From Papaver somniferum (taxonomy: Eukaryota > Streptophyta > Magnoliopsida > Ranunculales > Papaveraceae), in NCBI RefSeq assembly GCF_003573695.1, contig NC_039368.1, positions 81,110,374-81,174,373 of the forward strand: a DNA stretch of 64,000 nucleotides, read 5' to 3'. Positions 32,625-42,604 of the stretch are shown one piece after another (within the stretch, counting starts at the first letter, position 1; each line of letters opens with the position of its first letter). A program made the position numbers and the translations under genes. The notes beneath the pieces are model-generated. The model searched no databases, was not told the DNA's origin, and saw only the letters and a list, made by a program, of their open reading frames with translations.

Positions 32625-35600
32625 ATGTCTACAAATCTTATCCCATCTGAAAACCTAGAAACTGTAGAAAATGAGGTTGTTTCTACTGATTCTTCAGTTA
32701 GGGTTAGTGTTTGTTTAGTTGAAACCCAATCTGAACAAGTTCAGGATTCTGTAGGGGAATTAGATAATACTGTTGAGAGAAGTACTTCTGATCTTGTTGT
32801 GGGAGAGAATTTTAATGAAGAAGTAGTTCAGTGTAAAGATAAAGGAAGGAGAATTGGAATTGAAGTAAGGAAGACGGAGTTGTCGTCGATGATTAAGGAA
32901 ATATTGGTTGAGCAAGCTGTGGTTATGGAGAAATTGGAGCAGGAGGGGGTTGAGCAAGTAGTGGGTGGAAACTCTGGAGCTGTTTTAGATGGGGGAAATG
33001 GTAACAAGGAAAGTGGTGGTTTGGTAGAAGGCGAAGAAATGGTATCTAGTTCTATCCAAGAGAATCAAAATGATGGGGCTAGTGTTGCGCTGGAGGTTGA
33101 GCCAGATTCTATTGGAGTAACTGAGTCCATGGGTAAACCGGAGGTTCAGGTAACAGGGGTTAATTCTGTAGAAGATGAAGAGCAGAAAGGTGTGCAGGTA
33201 AATGGGAATGTCAATCACCCAAACTTGGAAGCTGATATGCCAGAGAATATTATCGCCCAGGTAAGTGAAACTGAGAGAATTGATTCACACACTATAATAG
33301 AGAATCTTGATGAGGGGGTTCGTGTTACAATAGATTCGAGTTCGGTAACAATCACTGAAACAGTGGTTGAGCAAGTTCAAGTTGTTGAGGGAGGTGAAGT
33401 TGCGATGATGGACTGTGAGGAGCTTTTGGAAAAAAGAGAGGTAGTTCCTGCAACCAATACTTTTGCTGGAAGTCCATCTTCATTGGAAAATTATCAAAGT
33501 GTTGAAGCTCAGGCAGTTGGTGGCATAGAATCTCAGAGTGATGTGGCACTGGCAGATGAGGATCTGGCTTCAGATGCTTTCAAGACTGAAGAAAATGGTT
33601 CTGTTGAGGGGCAGAATACTGGAATTGAGATTGTGGAAGGAGGGGTTTCGACGGTGCAAACTGAACGTCAAATTCCGGAGAATCAAGTTGTTGCTGGGGA
33701 TAAAGATGTCGCACTTCACAGTACTGCAAATACAAATCGTTGTCATGAGGATGAAACTTCCACGCAGGATGGGAAACAAGATACTGTTGCCCTAGTAGAC
33801 GAGCCGGTTTCTCATCAGGTAGATGGGGTGGCAAATATGGACTCATGTCCTGTCGATGATGGGGTTCATGCTACCGAAGATCCAAGCTCACTTCCTGACG
33901 AGTCTAAACACACAGGTGCGTGTATTCTCTCTTTACAGTTAGTATCATCTGGAGATAAAAATTTAAATTTATCTGTTGACACTTAGTTGGGTTTGCATAC
34001 AGATTCGGGGCGCGTTATTGAAACCCATGTTTTGAGAGATGAAATGCTGCCAGATGAGTCTCAAGAAAATGGAGCTGAAATCAATGAGATGCATGATGAT
34101 ATGGATTTTTCTGTGTTGGTTTTAGATGAAGAAATAACTAATGATAACATGGATGTTGACAACTTTGAAGGCAACAATAATGAGATTGGAGATAATTTTG
34201 CAGGTCTTGAACAGAGAAAGAGCATGAGGCAACAACTTGTAAAACCAGAGGCCTTAAAGCCTGAACCTACAGCGAGGTACAAACTGATACCAGCAGAGAA
34301 AGAAGGAGAATTCTCTATTTCTGACTTAGTATGGGGTAAAGTGAGGAGTCATCCTTGGTGGCCTGGGCAAATATTTGATCCTTCTGATGCCTCGGAACAG
34401 GCTATGAAGTATCATAAAAAAGACAGCTTTTTGGTAGCATATTTCGGGGATCAATCATTTGCTTGGAATGAGGCATCAGCAATGAAGTCCTTCTGTACAC
34501 ACTTCTCGCAGATGGAGAGACAGAACAGTACTGAAGCATTTCGTATTGCAGTTGATAGTGCCTTGGATGAGATTCATAGAAGGGTAGAATTTGGAATGGC
34601 ATGCTCCTCCACGCCAGAAGATATCTGTAGCGAGGTAAAATATCAGAATATAAAAAATCCTGGAATACGGGAAGAAGCTAGGACAAGAGATGGGTTGGAC
34701 AAAAATCTGAGTGGGATCTCTTTTCAACCGGTTCACCTTGTCCGTTATATTAAAGAATTAGCACTGAACCCATGTGGTGGCGGTGATAGACTTGAGCTTG
34801 TAATTGCTCGGGCTCAGTTACTGGCTTTCTATCGCACTAAGGGAATCTGTCGACTGCCTGAATTTCATGTGTTTGAAGATGGTTTATTAGAATGTGATGA
34901 TTTTGACGTAATCTCAAGGGAGAAAGAGAGAGCTGAAAAATTGGTCAAGGTTGAGCAGAGGATAAGGCAATCACAATCTCGTAAACGCAAACACAACCCA
35001 GAAAATGGTGCACATCCTAATAACAGAAAAGAGAAAAGCTTGTCAGATTTGATGACCACGAAGAAGCCTGATACTGACGACCGTAATCATGCTGATGTTG
35101 ATTCGGCTGCTCCACAATCTTTTAAGGTTGGAGAATGCATACGTAGAATCTCGAGCCAGCTTACCGGTGGCCCTCCAATCCTCAAAGGTGGTAGTGAAAA
35201 TCTCCAAGATAAAGGAGTTGCGTTTTTGAAGGAATACTCTTGCCCAGATATGTTATCAAAACTCCGTTTGGCTGCAAGAGATCACAAGAAGGGTCACATT
35301 GTTTTGACTGTTATCGGTGGTTTCTTTTCTGAGTTCCGGAATTTTATTATCTTGAATTCTGCTGGTTCAGTGAAACAACGCAAGAAATCTGAACAAATGG
35401 TTGGTTCCGCTGAGACATTCGACTTTGAAGATACAAATGATTCTTATTGGACTGACAGGATAGTCCGAAATACCTCAGATGAACAAGCAGCAGGGAAGAA
35501 TGCTGAAGGGAAAGAAGAAACTGATCTTGAAGCTAACCCAACACAGAAGGATAATGTTTCTCAGGCACCCGGAAATTCCTGTCAGCTGGCCGTACCTAAA

Positions 35601-36398
35601 GAGCTACATGCTGCTGGAAAAAAAGAACCGACTCCATCAATACGCAAGAATAGGAAGAGGAAAGGAAATAATGATCAGGAAAACCCTATTGGTAGTAGTG
35701 AGTCTGGTCCATCGACCAAGAAACCGTCGTCACGCGGGTCTCGGAAGAAAAAGGAACCGCCTTTGGCTCTAACGGACAACAATGTCAATCAGCTGAGTGA
35801 TGTCCAGGAAAAGAAAGGACCAACCGCATTGCTTCTGAAATTTACTGAACCATATTCTGTCCCTTCAGTGACAAATCTGAATAAGACATTTCGTCGTTTT
35901 GGGCCTCTGAAGGAATCGGAAACACAAGTAGTGAAGGACTCCAACAGTGCCGTAGTGGTTTTCAAGGTGTACAATGATGCGGAAGTAGCTATCAGTAGTG
36001 CTGGGAAATTCAGCATTTTTGGACCAGCAGTTGTCAGCTACGAGCTAAGTTGCTTTCCACTGCCCCCACCTAAAGTACCTGTTTGTGACTCAACAAAAGG
36101 TAGTGATTTTCTGACATTACTGGAAGAAGCATCTCTTTGTGACACAACCCAAGGTGGTGATAACATAAAATTGTTCGCAGAAGCATCTCTCTGCGACACA
36201 ACACCAGGTAGTGAAAACGTTAAAGTGTTGGAAGCAGCACCTTTCTGTGACACAACGCAAAGTAGTCATGGCGTATTGGAAGAAGCACCTTTCTTTGATG
36301 CAATGCAAAGTAGTCATGACGTATTGGAAGAAGCACCTCTGTATGACACGATGCAGGGCAGTAATGATGTAGAGTTGTTGGAAGGGAACACGACTTGA
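32625..36398 (+). CDS. PWWP-domain chromatin protein (PDP-like), two coding exons
   Basis: Exons 32625-33915 and 34003-36398 are joined by an 87-base GT-AG intron that keeps the frame, giving 1228 residues. The first in-frame ATG (MSTNLIPSENLE) is taken as start. Residues 1-530 are acidic, Glu/Val/Ser-rich and probably disordered. A PWWP domain covers ~534-600 (DLVWGKVRSHPWWPG at 538-552), a fold that reads methylated histone H3 and DNA. A basic Lys/Arg segment (QSRKRKH and others) is a likely nuclear signal. ~1037-1110 (TALLLKFTEPYSVPSVTNLN, FRRFGPL, AVVVFKVYNDAEVA) is the RRM-like domain seen in plant PDP proteins. Residues ~1122-1225 are six imperfect 16-18-residue repeats. The likely role is a nuclear chromatin regulator, possibly working with Polycomb-linked complexes like Arabidopsis PDPs (inference). 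Confidence 0.9.
36078..36392 (+). repeat. Six in-frame tandem repeats coding the PWWP protein's C-terminus
   Basis: Units of 54, 54, 54, 48, 48 and 54 bases code for variants of SLCDTTQGGDNIKLFAEA. Copies 4 and 5 are shortened by two codons (PFCDTTQSSHGVLEEA, PFFDAMQSSHDVLEEA). All stay in frame, and the repeat ends just before the stop codon. Confidence 0.85.
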
Positions 36399-37630
36399 TA
36401 GCCCAAGTTTTATATCCCCGTACGGAATATTTAGGTACTCTTGTTTTTCACTTTTCTTTCTATTTTAAGTCTGTAAATTGCTTTTGTTTCGAGTAAATTA
36501 GTGTTCTCTGCTGCCTATGTCAACGTAGTGTGTTCATGGCTCACATGGAAATTCCATGGTTATCATTTAATACGATGATGTTCAGTTTGTTGTTATCTTG
36601 GCCAGTTAAATTCTTTTTGATTAACCATTGTGGATCTCTTTGGTCACACCCCAGATGCAGTGATTATGTTTTATTTTTTTACTTGAAATGGTCTTTGAAG
36701 TGCTGGAATTTCATCTAATAATGCTGCTTTCTGACATGCAGGTTAGAGTCCATTGCAGAGAAATTATCAGTCTTCCCGTTCCATTAGATGTTTGAGAACC
36801 GACTTCCCTTACCACGAGATGTTCGAGTTCACTTCTCTGGTAGGTTCTCAGTTCCAGAAGTAGGTGGACCATTTCTTGCAAGTATGTACAAGTTCTATGA
36901 GACAAGGGGTAAATTGAGTTGAGAAAGACCATTTTTGCTCTGTAACATATTTAGTTTTTGTAGTAATATAAATCAGTAATTTAAAAAGGTTTTTCCAAAT
37001 TATTGTGGTTCAGGGTTGAATTTTATGATTTCTTGGGATGGGTTTATAAAATGTCAATAGCTCTTTCCGAGAAGGTATTGCATCACTATTGCCTGTCAAC
37101 TCTAGTCAGCAGTTAGTCGTGTATCCAAATACAAAGTTTCTTGGAAGACTTGGCCATAACTTGGATCAATTGACTAGATTCCATGTTAGGCAACAACTGT
37201 TTATTTGCTCCCAACAAGGCACATTCTTTTCTTTTTATTCATTTTTGCTAAAATAAATTTGACTGATCCAATTATTCCAAGATTCTAAAACTGAAATTCT
37301 CAAAGGAAAAAGGTAAAACAAACTTATTGTGCCAAAATCCTTCAAATTACTACAAACTACCCCATGATCTTCACTCTGATATTGGAACCCCTCATATGCC
37401 GTACCCATATATGTTATATATACCTTCTACGCCTCAAAATTTCAGCAGACTTCCGTCGCGCTCTAGTAGATGTTCCTTCTACTCCATTATGCTATCTCTA
37501 CAATCAAGAAGTGTCAATAAGCAACAACCCTCAAACATCTAAGGAATAATTCTACAAATAAAGGAAATAGGAAGAATAAAGAACAAAACTATTGTACACA
37601 CTGGTTGAACATCGCATACCTCATACTCAT
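36399..37630. other. Convergent 3' regions of the PWWP and dehydratase genes
   Basis: There is no further gene. The PWWP 3' UTR may continue through an intron: a good acceptor (TTCTGACATGCAG) ends at 36741 and a possible donor follows 36431, but this is unproven. The sequence is AT-rich, with several AATAAA-like words near 37251 and 37548. Confidence 0.4.
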
Positions 37631-40600
37631 TCAGAGTGTACCATTGTCTGTCGGGTAGCTTCCTAGCACTCTCAGAAATGTTGCAAACTCCTACAAATGA
37701 AAATCTTACATCAATGTTCCAGCAAACTCTCCCGCCAAAACCTAAGTTATTGATGAGGAAACAATACCTTTAGATGCCCAAGGGCATTTTGAGAGTTGGG
37801 ATCAGCCATTGATGCTTCAAAATCCACGTAGAAAAGATAGTCAAAGTACCTGTACAAGAACGGAGTAAGAAAAGAGTGATTGAACTAAGGAACGCATTTA
37901 TAGACAAATGATTCATTGTCTGTTCTGTGTTACTGTCTATGGCAACAGAAATTCCATCCATCCATTAAATGTAAATTATAAAATAAGAACTCTGGAATTA
38001 CTTTTGGGATCCGTTGCTGTTGTCATCAGAAGTGCGCATGGGCCGTTTACGTTGCGGACGGCTTTCAATCTGGAAAAGCCAAAACATATTAACAGGTATC
38101 ATAAAAGAAAACACAGATACACATCTTAGACAGCATTTGTAAAGTCAAACCAGAAAGAACAGTTGATTCAGTGTACCTTTGTAAGGTTGATTTGACGCAT
38201 TGCGAAAACAGCAAGTGCTTTGAAAAGCATGCCAGGACCTTCCTCTAGAGAGAAAACGATACTAGTCTGAGGAAATAAAAATAACATCTAGCGTTAACAG
38301 GGTTGATGAATATGCTAGACGTCAAGGTCTCAGATGCAGAAACAATGTCGCGAATCTAAATAGATGATAATTGAGAAAAAATTAATCGATAAATTTTTGT
38401 TGTTGGTCATTCTATCTGTAGATAGCTTACCTTGAAAGGTCTATCAGTACCAGGTATAATGGGTTCTCTCGCCAGCATCAGAAACCTAGTAATATTATCG
38501 GTATCATCCTACAGGGAGATTGTAGCAGAATGGGTCAATAACTTGACGAAACTATCAACAGCACACAAAGAATGAAAAGAAAATACCTGAATATTCTCCC
38601 TAAGGATATTTAGACCGTATATTTTTGCAGCGCCTTCACTAGCAACTGCCCCCACATCCCGAAATTTATTAGCAGCAACAAGCTAAAAACGAAAATTAGC
38701 AATTAGTAGGGGCCAAACAAACATGGATGGTGTTCCACATGGGATTCTCATCGAAAACAAGCGACTACTACAAGTCACTGAACCAGAAAGGACACGGTAT
38801 CAAAATTCAAACCTACTTGTGCAGCACCAGCGGTATCATCCACAGCTTCCCTGGCCACTCCCAACTTTGTTAGTGTGTTCTCACATTGAGCAAGAGCCTG
38901 AAATATCAGTGAGAATATTGAGACCATGAACATGTATCATATCACTATATACTAACAAAAGGTATTGCAACGTAGGCCTACTTGTGGATGGCTAAGAACT
39001 CTGCTCAGATTTCCTATTTCAACGCCATAATTAGCCAGTAAACAATGCCTTATTGAAAGTCTAACTTCCCCAACAATGTGCAAGTTGTGTCGAAGTAAGA
39101 GATCATAATTCCGATGGATACTTCCCCCTAGAGAATTCTCTATTGGCAAAACCGCCCTATCAACAATCCATCTCTCGACAGCCTGCAAGAAGAAACATTT
39201 ACTAATGATTAACTTGAAGAAGACCAGCAAAAAGATTCAGCTCGAAGAGTTCTTCAGATCCAGATGCATGAAAACGGATATAAGTTGACAAATACTAGGA
39301 TATTGATGAATTTGGAGACAATTCAACGTCTGATCTGTATCTAGTAAATTAGCTGTTCGGGCAAGAATCAGGTCTGTGTCATATAGTGTACTGTTCAGTT
39401 CAACGAGTGAAAGATCTTTCGAAAATTTGGTCAAACGTAGGAACACGATATGTGTTTGAATCATGAATAACTCAAGCAGAAAATGTTGATGAAAATTGGA
39501 TATAGTGCACAAAGATTATACTGTTTTAAGCAATTTGGACAAATCACAAACTCTTGAAAGATCTCCTTCTGCCATAGATAGGTAATAATTTGGTGCAACA
39601 ATAAAGAGGTTGTGAGAAATAACATCTTAACTTCCATGATAAGAGAAAGATTATTTGGCCATGGCACATTTATGCTCTCGTTTTCAACTCGTAAAGTAAT
39701 TTTAATCATGTAAATATTTGTCCCTGCTTTGTTATGCAGGGCCGCTTAGTCGAACCCATGAAGATGCATTTAAAGCTGCTTCAACTTTTATAGCACTTGT
39801 AATATATTCTAACATCCGTAAAATATATTTTCCAACATAAAACATGGACTTCTACATATAAGTGCCTTTTACTTCAGTTTAACCGCTCTTGAAATGTCCT
39901 TTTACCTACAGAGTACACTTGCTACGTGTTTTAATATGTTCACTGAGGATGAAAACTCAGACAATCAGTCCAAAACTTTCGTAACTTTGTCGGAACCGTA
40001 GATGTACCAGATATAAGTGATTATGGCAACGGTTTAAACGCCTAACGGTTTACATTTTAAGTTATAGATAATAAATCAACTAGACATTGTCGTACACGTG
40101 GTGTTAAAAGCCAGATATGGATTTAAATAAACCAACGGCCACAATCAATATTCTCCAAAACCAGAAAAAACAGAATTCAAATTTTGTCGTACGTTGTCAC
40201 AAGGCGCAGACAGACACTGAAAAAATACATGCATGAATGAACATAGTAAGAGTTCTAGGACATTTTAGTTTGTCACCCATGTTGGTTTAACCTAATCATA
40301 CTGCCACTAATGATATATTCACTGTCCATGATATCGATCTGATTGCATAATTAGAAGTGAGTTACTCTACCACTATGTGTATCACAGTCTCATCCACATC
40401 CTACCCACAATGTTTATCCTAATACTGGTACTTGTTCATATGCATGCATCCCAATCTTCTAAAGTCATTCAAAATTCTAGATTACAACCATAAGTTTCTG
40501 CTTTAGGTACAATGCTGAAACGAATCTACTGATCAAAAGGCGCAATTTCACAATCTCCATGTTATAGCTACTTACATTCTAACATGCATTAGTTGAAAGA

Positions 40601-41250
40601 CCAAAATTGAAGTATCAACAAAGCAAAGGATAATAATTTTACATTGAAAGCAACATCAAATTGTTCACAAGGAACCGCTTCGCAATTTGGATACGCCTTT
40701 CCTGCAGCCAATTCACTATATGCCCCAGGAACTCCCTGTAAAACAAAACCCCAAAATAACGAATCTTTCCAAGAGCACAAATCAAAAAAAAAGAAGAAAA
40801 AAAAATTTGAAATCACCCAAACCTGATAAGCAACCCTTAAACGAGCCCCATTAGCAGATGGACTCAAATCGTTAATAGATAAAGGCTCTGAAACAAACCC
40901 AATAAACATATTTTAATCAAAATCAAATCAAACAAAAAATGGGTTATTTTAAAAAATTTGAAGCAAAAAATCTTACTTGGGAGAGATTGAGAATCTTCAA
41001 AAATCCTCTGTAACTCTAAAGCTTGAGCCTTTTTCTTAGCCTCGCCACCTAAGTTATTACTACTACTCTTCTTATCACTATCATCTTGAATTGAAGCTTT
41101 AACAGAACCCAGATTAGATTTCTTCAATGAAGAAGGATTCATGAATAAGTTTCTTGTTCTTCTAGTTATTTGATTGAAACATGAGATTTTAGAAATGGGT
41201 TTTTCAGAAAGTGAAGGTCTATACACTGTCGTCGTTGTTGTCGTCGCCAT
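37631..41250 (-). CDS. ADT: Arogenate/prephenate dehydratase, plastidial, 11 coding exons
   Basis: Coding exons (right to left): 41250-40977, 40887-40823, 40735-40643, 39182-38982, 38897-38817, 38682-38587, 38508-38431, 38266-38177, 38069-38002, 37849-37768, 37690-37631. All introns are GT-AG and the frame closes at 395 residues, normal for plant ADTs. The Ser/Thr/Lys-rich first ~70 residues fit a chloroplast transit peptide. The dehydratase domain has [12 protein letters not shown] (110-121), [15 protein letters not shown] (159-173) and the catalytic TRF triplet (277-279). A C-terminal ACT domain (~297-385) has the phenylalanine-binding ESRP motif (328-331), so feedback control is expected. 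The enzyme removes water and CO2 from arogenate (or prephenate) in phenylalanine synthesis. Intron 3 is 1.46 kb. The intron-rich structure resembles the ADT1/ADT2/ADT6 type rather than the intronless ADT3-5 type. Substrate preference cannot be read from sequence. Confidence 0.97.
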
Positions 41251-41310
41251 TTTTTTACAGTCTAAAGATCTGAAGGATTATAGAGAGAGAAGCAGTCTTT
41301 GAGTCTGAGG

Positions 41311-41318
41311 TTTATAAA
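41311..41318 (-). promoter_or_regulatory. TATA-like box of the dehydratase gene
   Basis: TTTATAAA lies 61-68 bases upstream of the start codon on the minus strand. The Harbinger terminus begins at 41472, so the native upstream region is at most ~220 bases. Confidence 0.5.
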
Positions 41319-41594
41319 CAGAAATGTGACAGGGTAAAAATAATATAAATACACAGTAAAAATCTTCCGTTTTCTTATTTTTCGGTCTTCAATGTGGGAC
41401 CTACTTTGTCACCACGTGTGGAAACGAAGCTGCGTCAACCAAACGTTGCAAGGCTAAAACGGAGGGTCTTAGAGCAGTTCCTATGAAATGAACAAACTCA
41501 TACTATGAAATGAACAAACATGGAAAACATCTAATGAACAAACATGGAAAAGGGATGTTCAAATCAACAAATTTGTCGCTTTGAACATCGAGTC

Positions 41595-41730
41595 GGAACA
41601 TCCAGCGCGCGTCTGTGTTAAAGACGGACGTCCTTGCTACCAACGCTGGCGTCTGAAGAAATAACGCCAGCGTGTGTACTTCCAACGCGCGTGTTTGATT
41701 ATAACGCCCGCGTCCGGAACAAGAATGCCA
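41595..41730. repeat. Subterminal AACGCTGGCG/AACGCCAGCG motif cluster, left
   Basis: CCAGCGCGCGTC, CCAACGCTGGCGTC, AACGCCAGCGTG, CCAACGCGCGTG and AACGCCCGCGTCC occur within ~130 bases near the left terminus, in both orientations. Confidence 0.75.
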
Positions 41731-41870
41731 GAGTCTGACCCAATGGCGCGAACGGCTCAACCTGAATGGCTGCAAAAACCTTTGATCCAACGACTACATT
41801 TTTTGAAATCTATAAATACTCCTCATTTCAACTCTAAATTCACACATTCTACACATTCTTCCCTCTCAAA

Positions 41871-42320
41871 TCATCTACACCTGGGATATTCCCACAAATG
41901 TCTTCCATATGTGTCTTCTTCAGAAGAAATCTGCAAATGCATAAAAGTCCTGCAACCAGGCTTTGAGCATGAACTGATTCTCTGTGGACAATGTTTGTAT
42001 TCGTGATCTCCATATCCACAATGCTTGCGGTGTAATAACTCCTTCTTCAATTTGTCTTTAAGTTTGAAGTTTTTGCAGAGTGTTGCAATCTTTTCTTCTT
42101 CTTCTTTTTTAATCTTCATAGCATCATCTAGCATATGTGGTTCCTCTGGACAATTGGGATCTTGACATTGCAAATACCTGAGCTTTCCTGGTTGTGATTC
42201 AATCACCATTCTGATGCGTGAACAACCTTCCCGAGGACACTTTGAATACATCCAAGGACATTGCATAAGACTGTAGTTATCCATGAAACATAATGAAAAA
42301 CCTCTTTTGCTTCGACACAT
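41871..42320 (-). CDS. Cys-rich putative zinc-binding protein carried by the Harbinger element
   Basis: A 149-residue open frame starts MCRSKRGFSLCFMDNYSL. It contains two similar Cys modules: CPREGCSRIRMVIESQPGKL followed by YLQCQDPNC, and, after a Lys/Glu-rich coiled stretch (MKIKKEEEEKIATLCKNFKL), CSKPGCRTFMHLQISSEED ending in YPRC. The spacing C-x4-C...C-x4-C and the conserved Arg/Ser/Gly residues recall GRF-type zinc fingers found in plant transposon-linked proteins, but the match is by eye only. The frame is intact inside an otherwise decayed element. Its 3' end lies ~400 bases from the left terminus. Function is unknown; nucleic-acid binding is a guess. Confidence 0.45.
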   Translation of the reverse strand: MCRSKRGFSLCFMDNYSLMQCPWMYSKCPREGCSRIRMVIESQPGKLRYLQCQDPNCPEEPHMLDDAMKIKKEEEEKIATLCKNFKLKDKLKKELLHRKHCGYGDHEYKHCPQRISSCSKPGCRTFMHLQISSEEDTYGRHLWEYPRCR

Positions 42321-42604
42321 AATATTTGCTTCGCTTTGCCTTTAAATAACATGGTGGATGATGACAAAGAAATCGGTTGGTTTGGTTTAGAATAAAACCT
42401 AGTGATGTATTTATAATAAAAAATGGGCGTTGGTAATTCAAAGGGCACTCAAAGGAAAGTCGCGGGAGGTTTTACTACAAACGCCAGCGGCTAAATTTCA
42501 ATTTCGAACGGAAAAATTTTCTTTCTAGACCTATAAATTTCATTCCTCTCATCTCCAAAATCACATCTTCTTCTTTTTTCCTAAATCTCTCCCCCTTTCC
42601 AGAA

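Noticed and set aside
33916..33986. PWWP gene's first exon read through to the stop at 33986, giving two separate proteins
   Set aside because: An 87-base GT-AG intron (33916-34002) joins both halves in frame, and the second half has no ATG at its start.
33570..36317. Several 65-90-codon minus-strand frames within the PWWP gene
   Set aside because: They are shadows of the plus-strand coding sequence and its C-terminal repeats.
37327..37549. Overlapping 60-70-codon plus-strand frames downstream of the dehydratase gene
   Set aside because: There is no homology, two frames overlap each other, and they lie in the 3' intergenic AT-rich region.
40589..40909. 106-codon minus-strand frame as a separate protein
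   Set aside because: It reads through exons 2 and 3 of the dehydratase and the intron between them; the spliced model explains the conserved parts.
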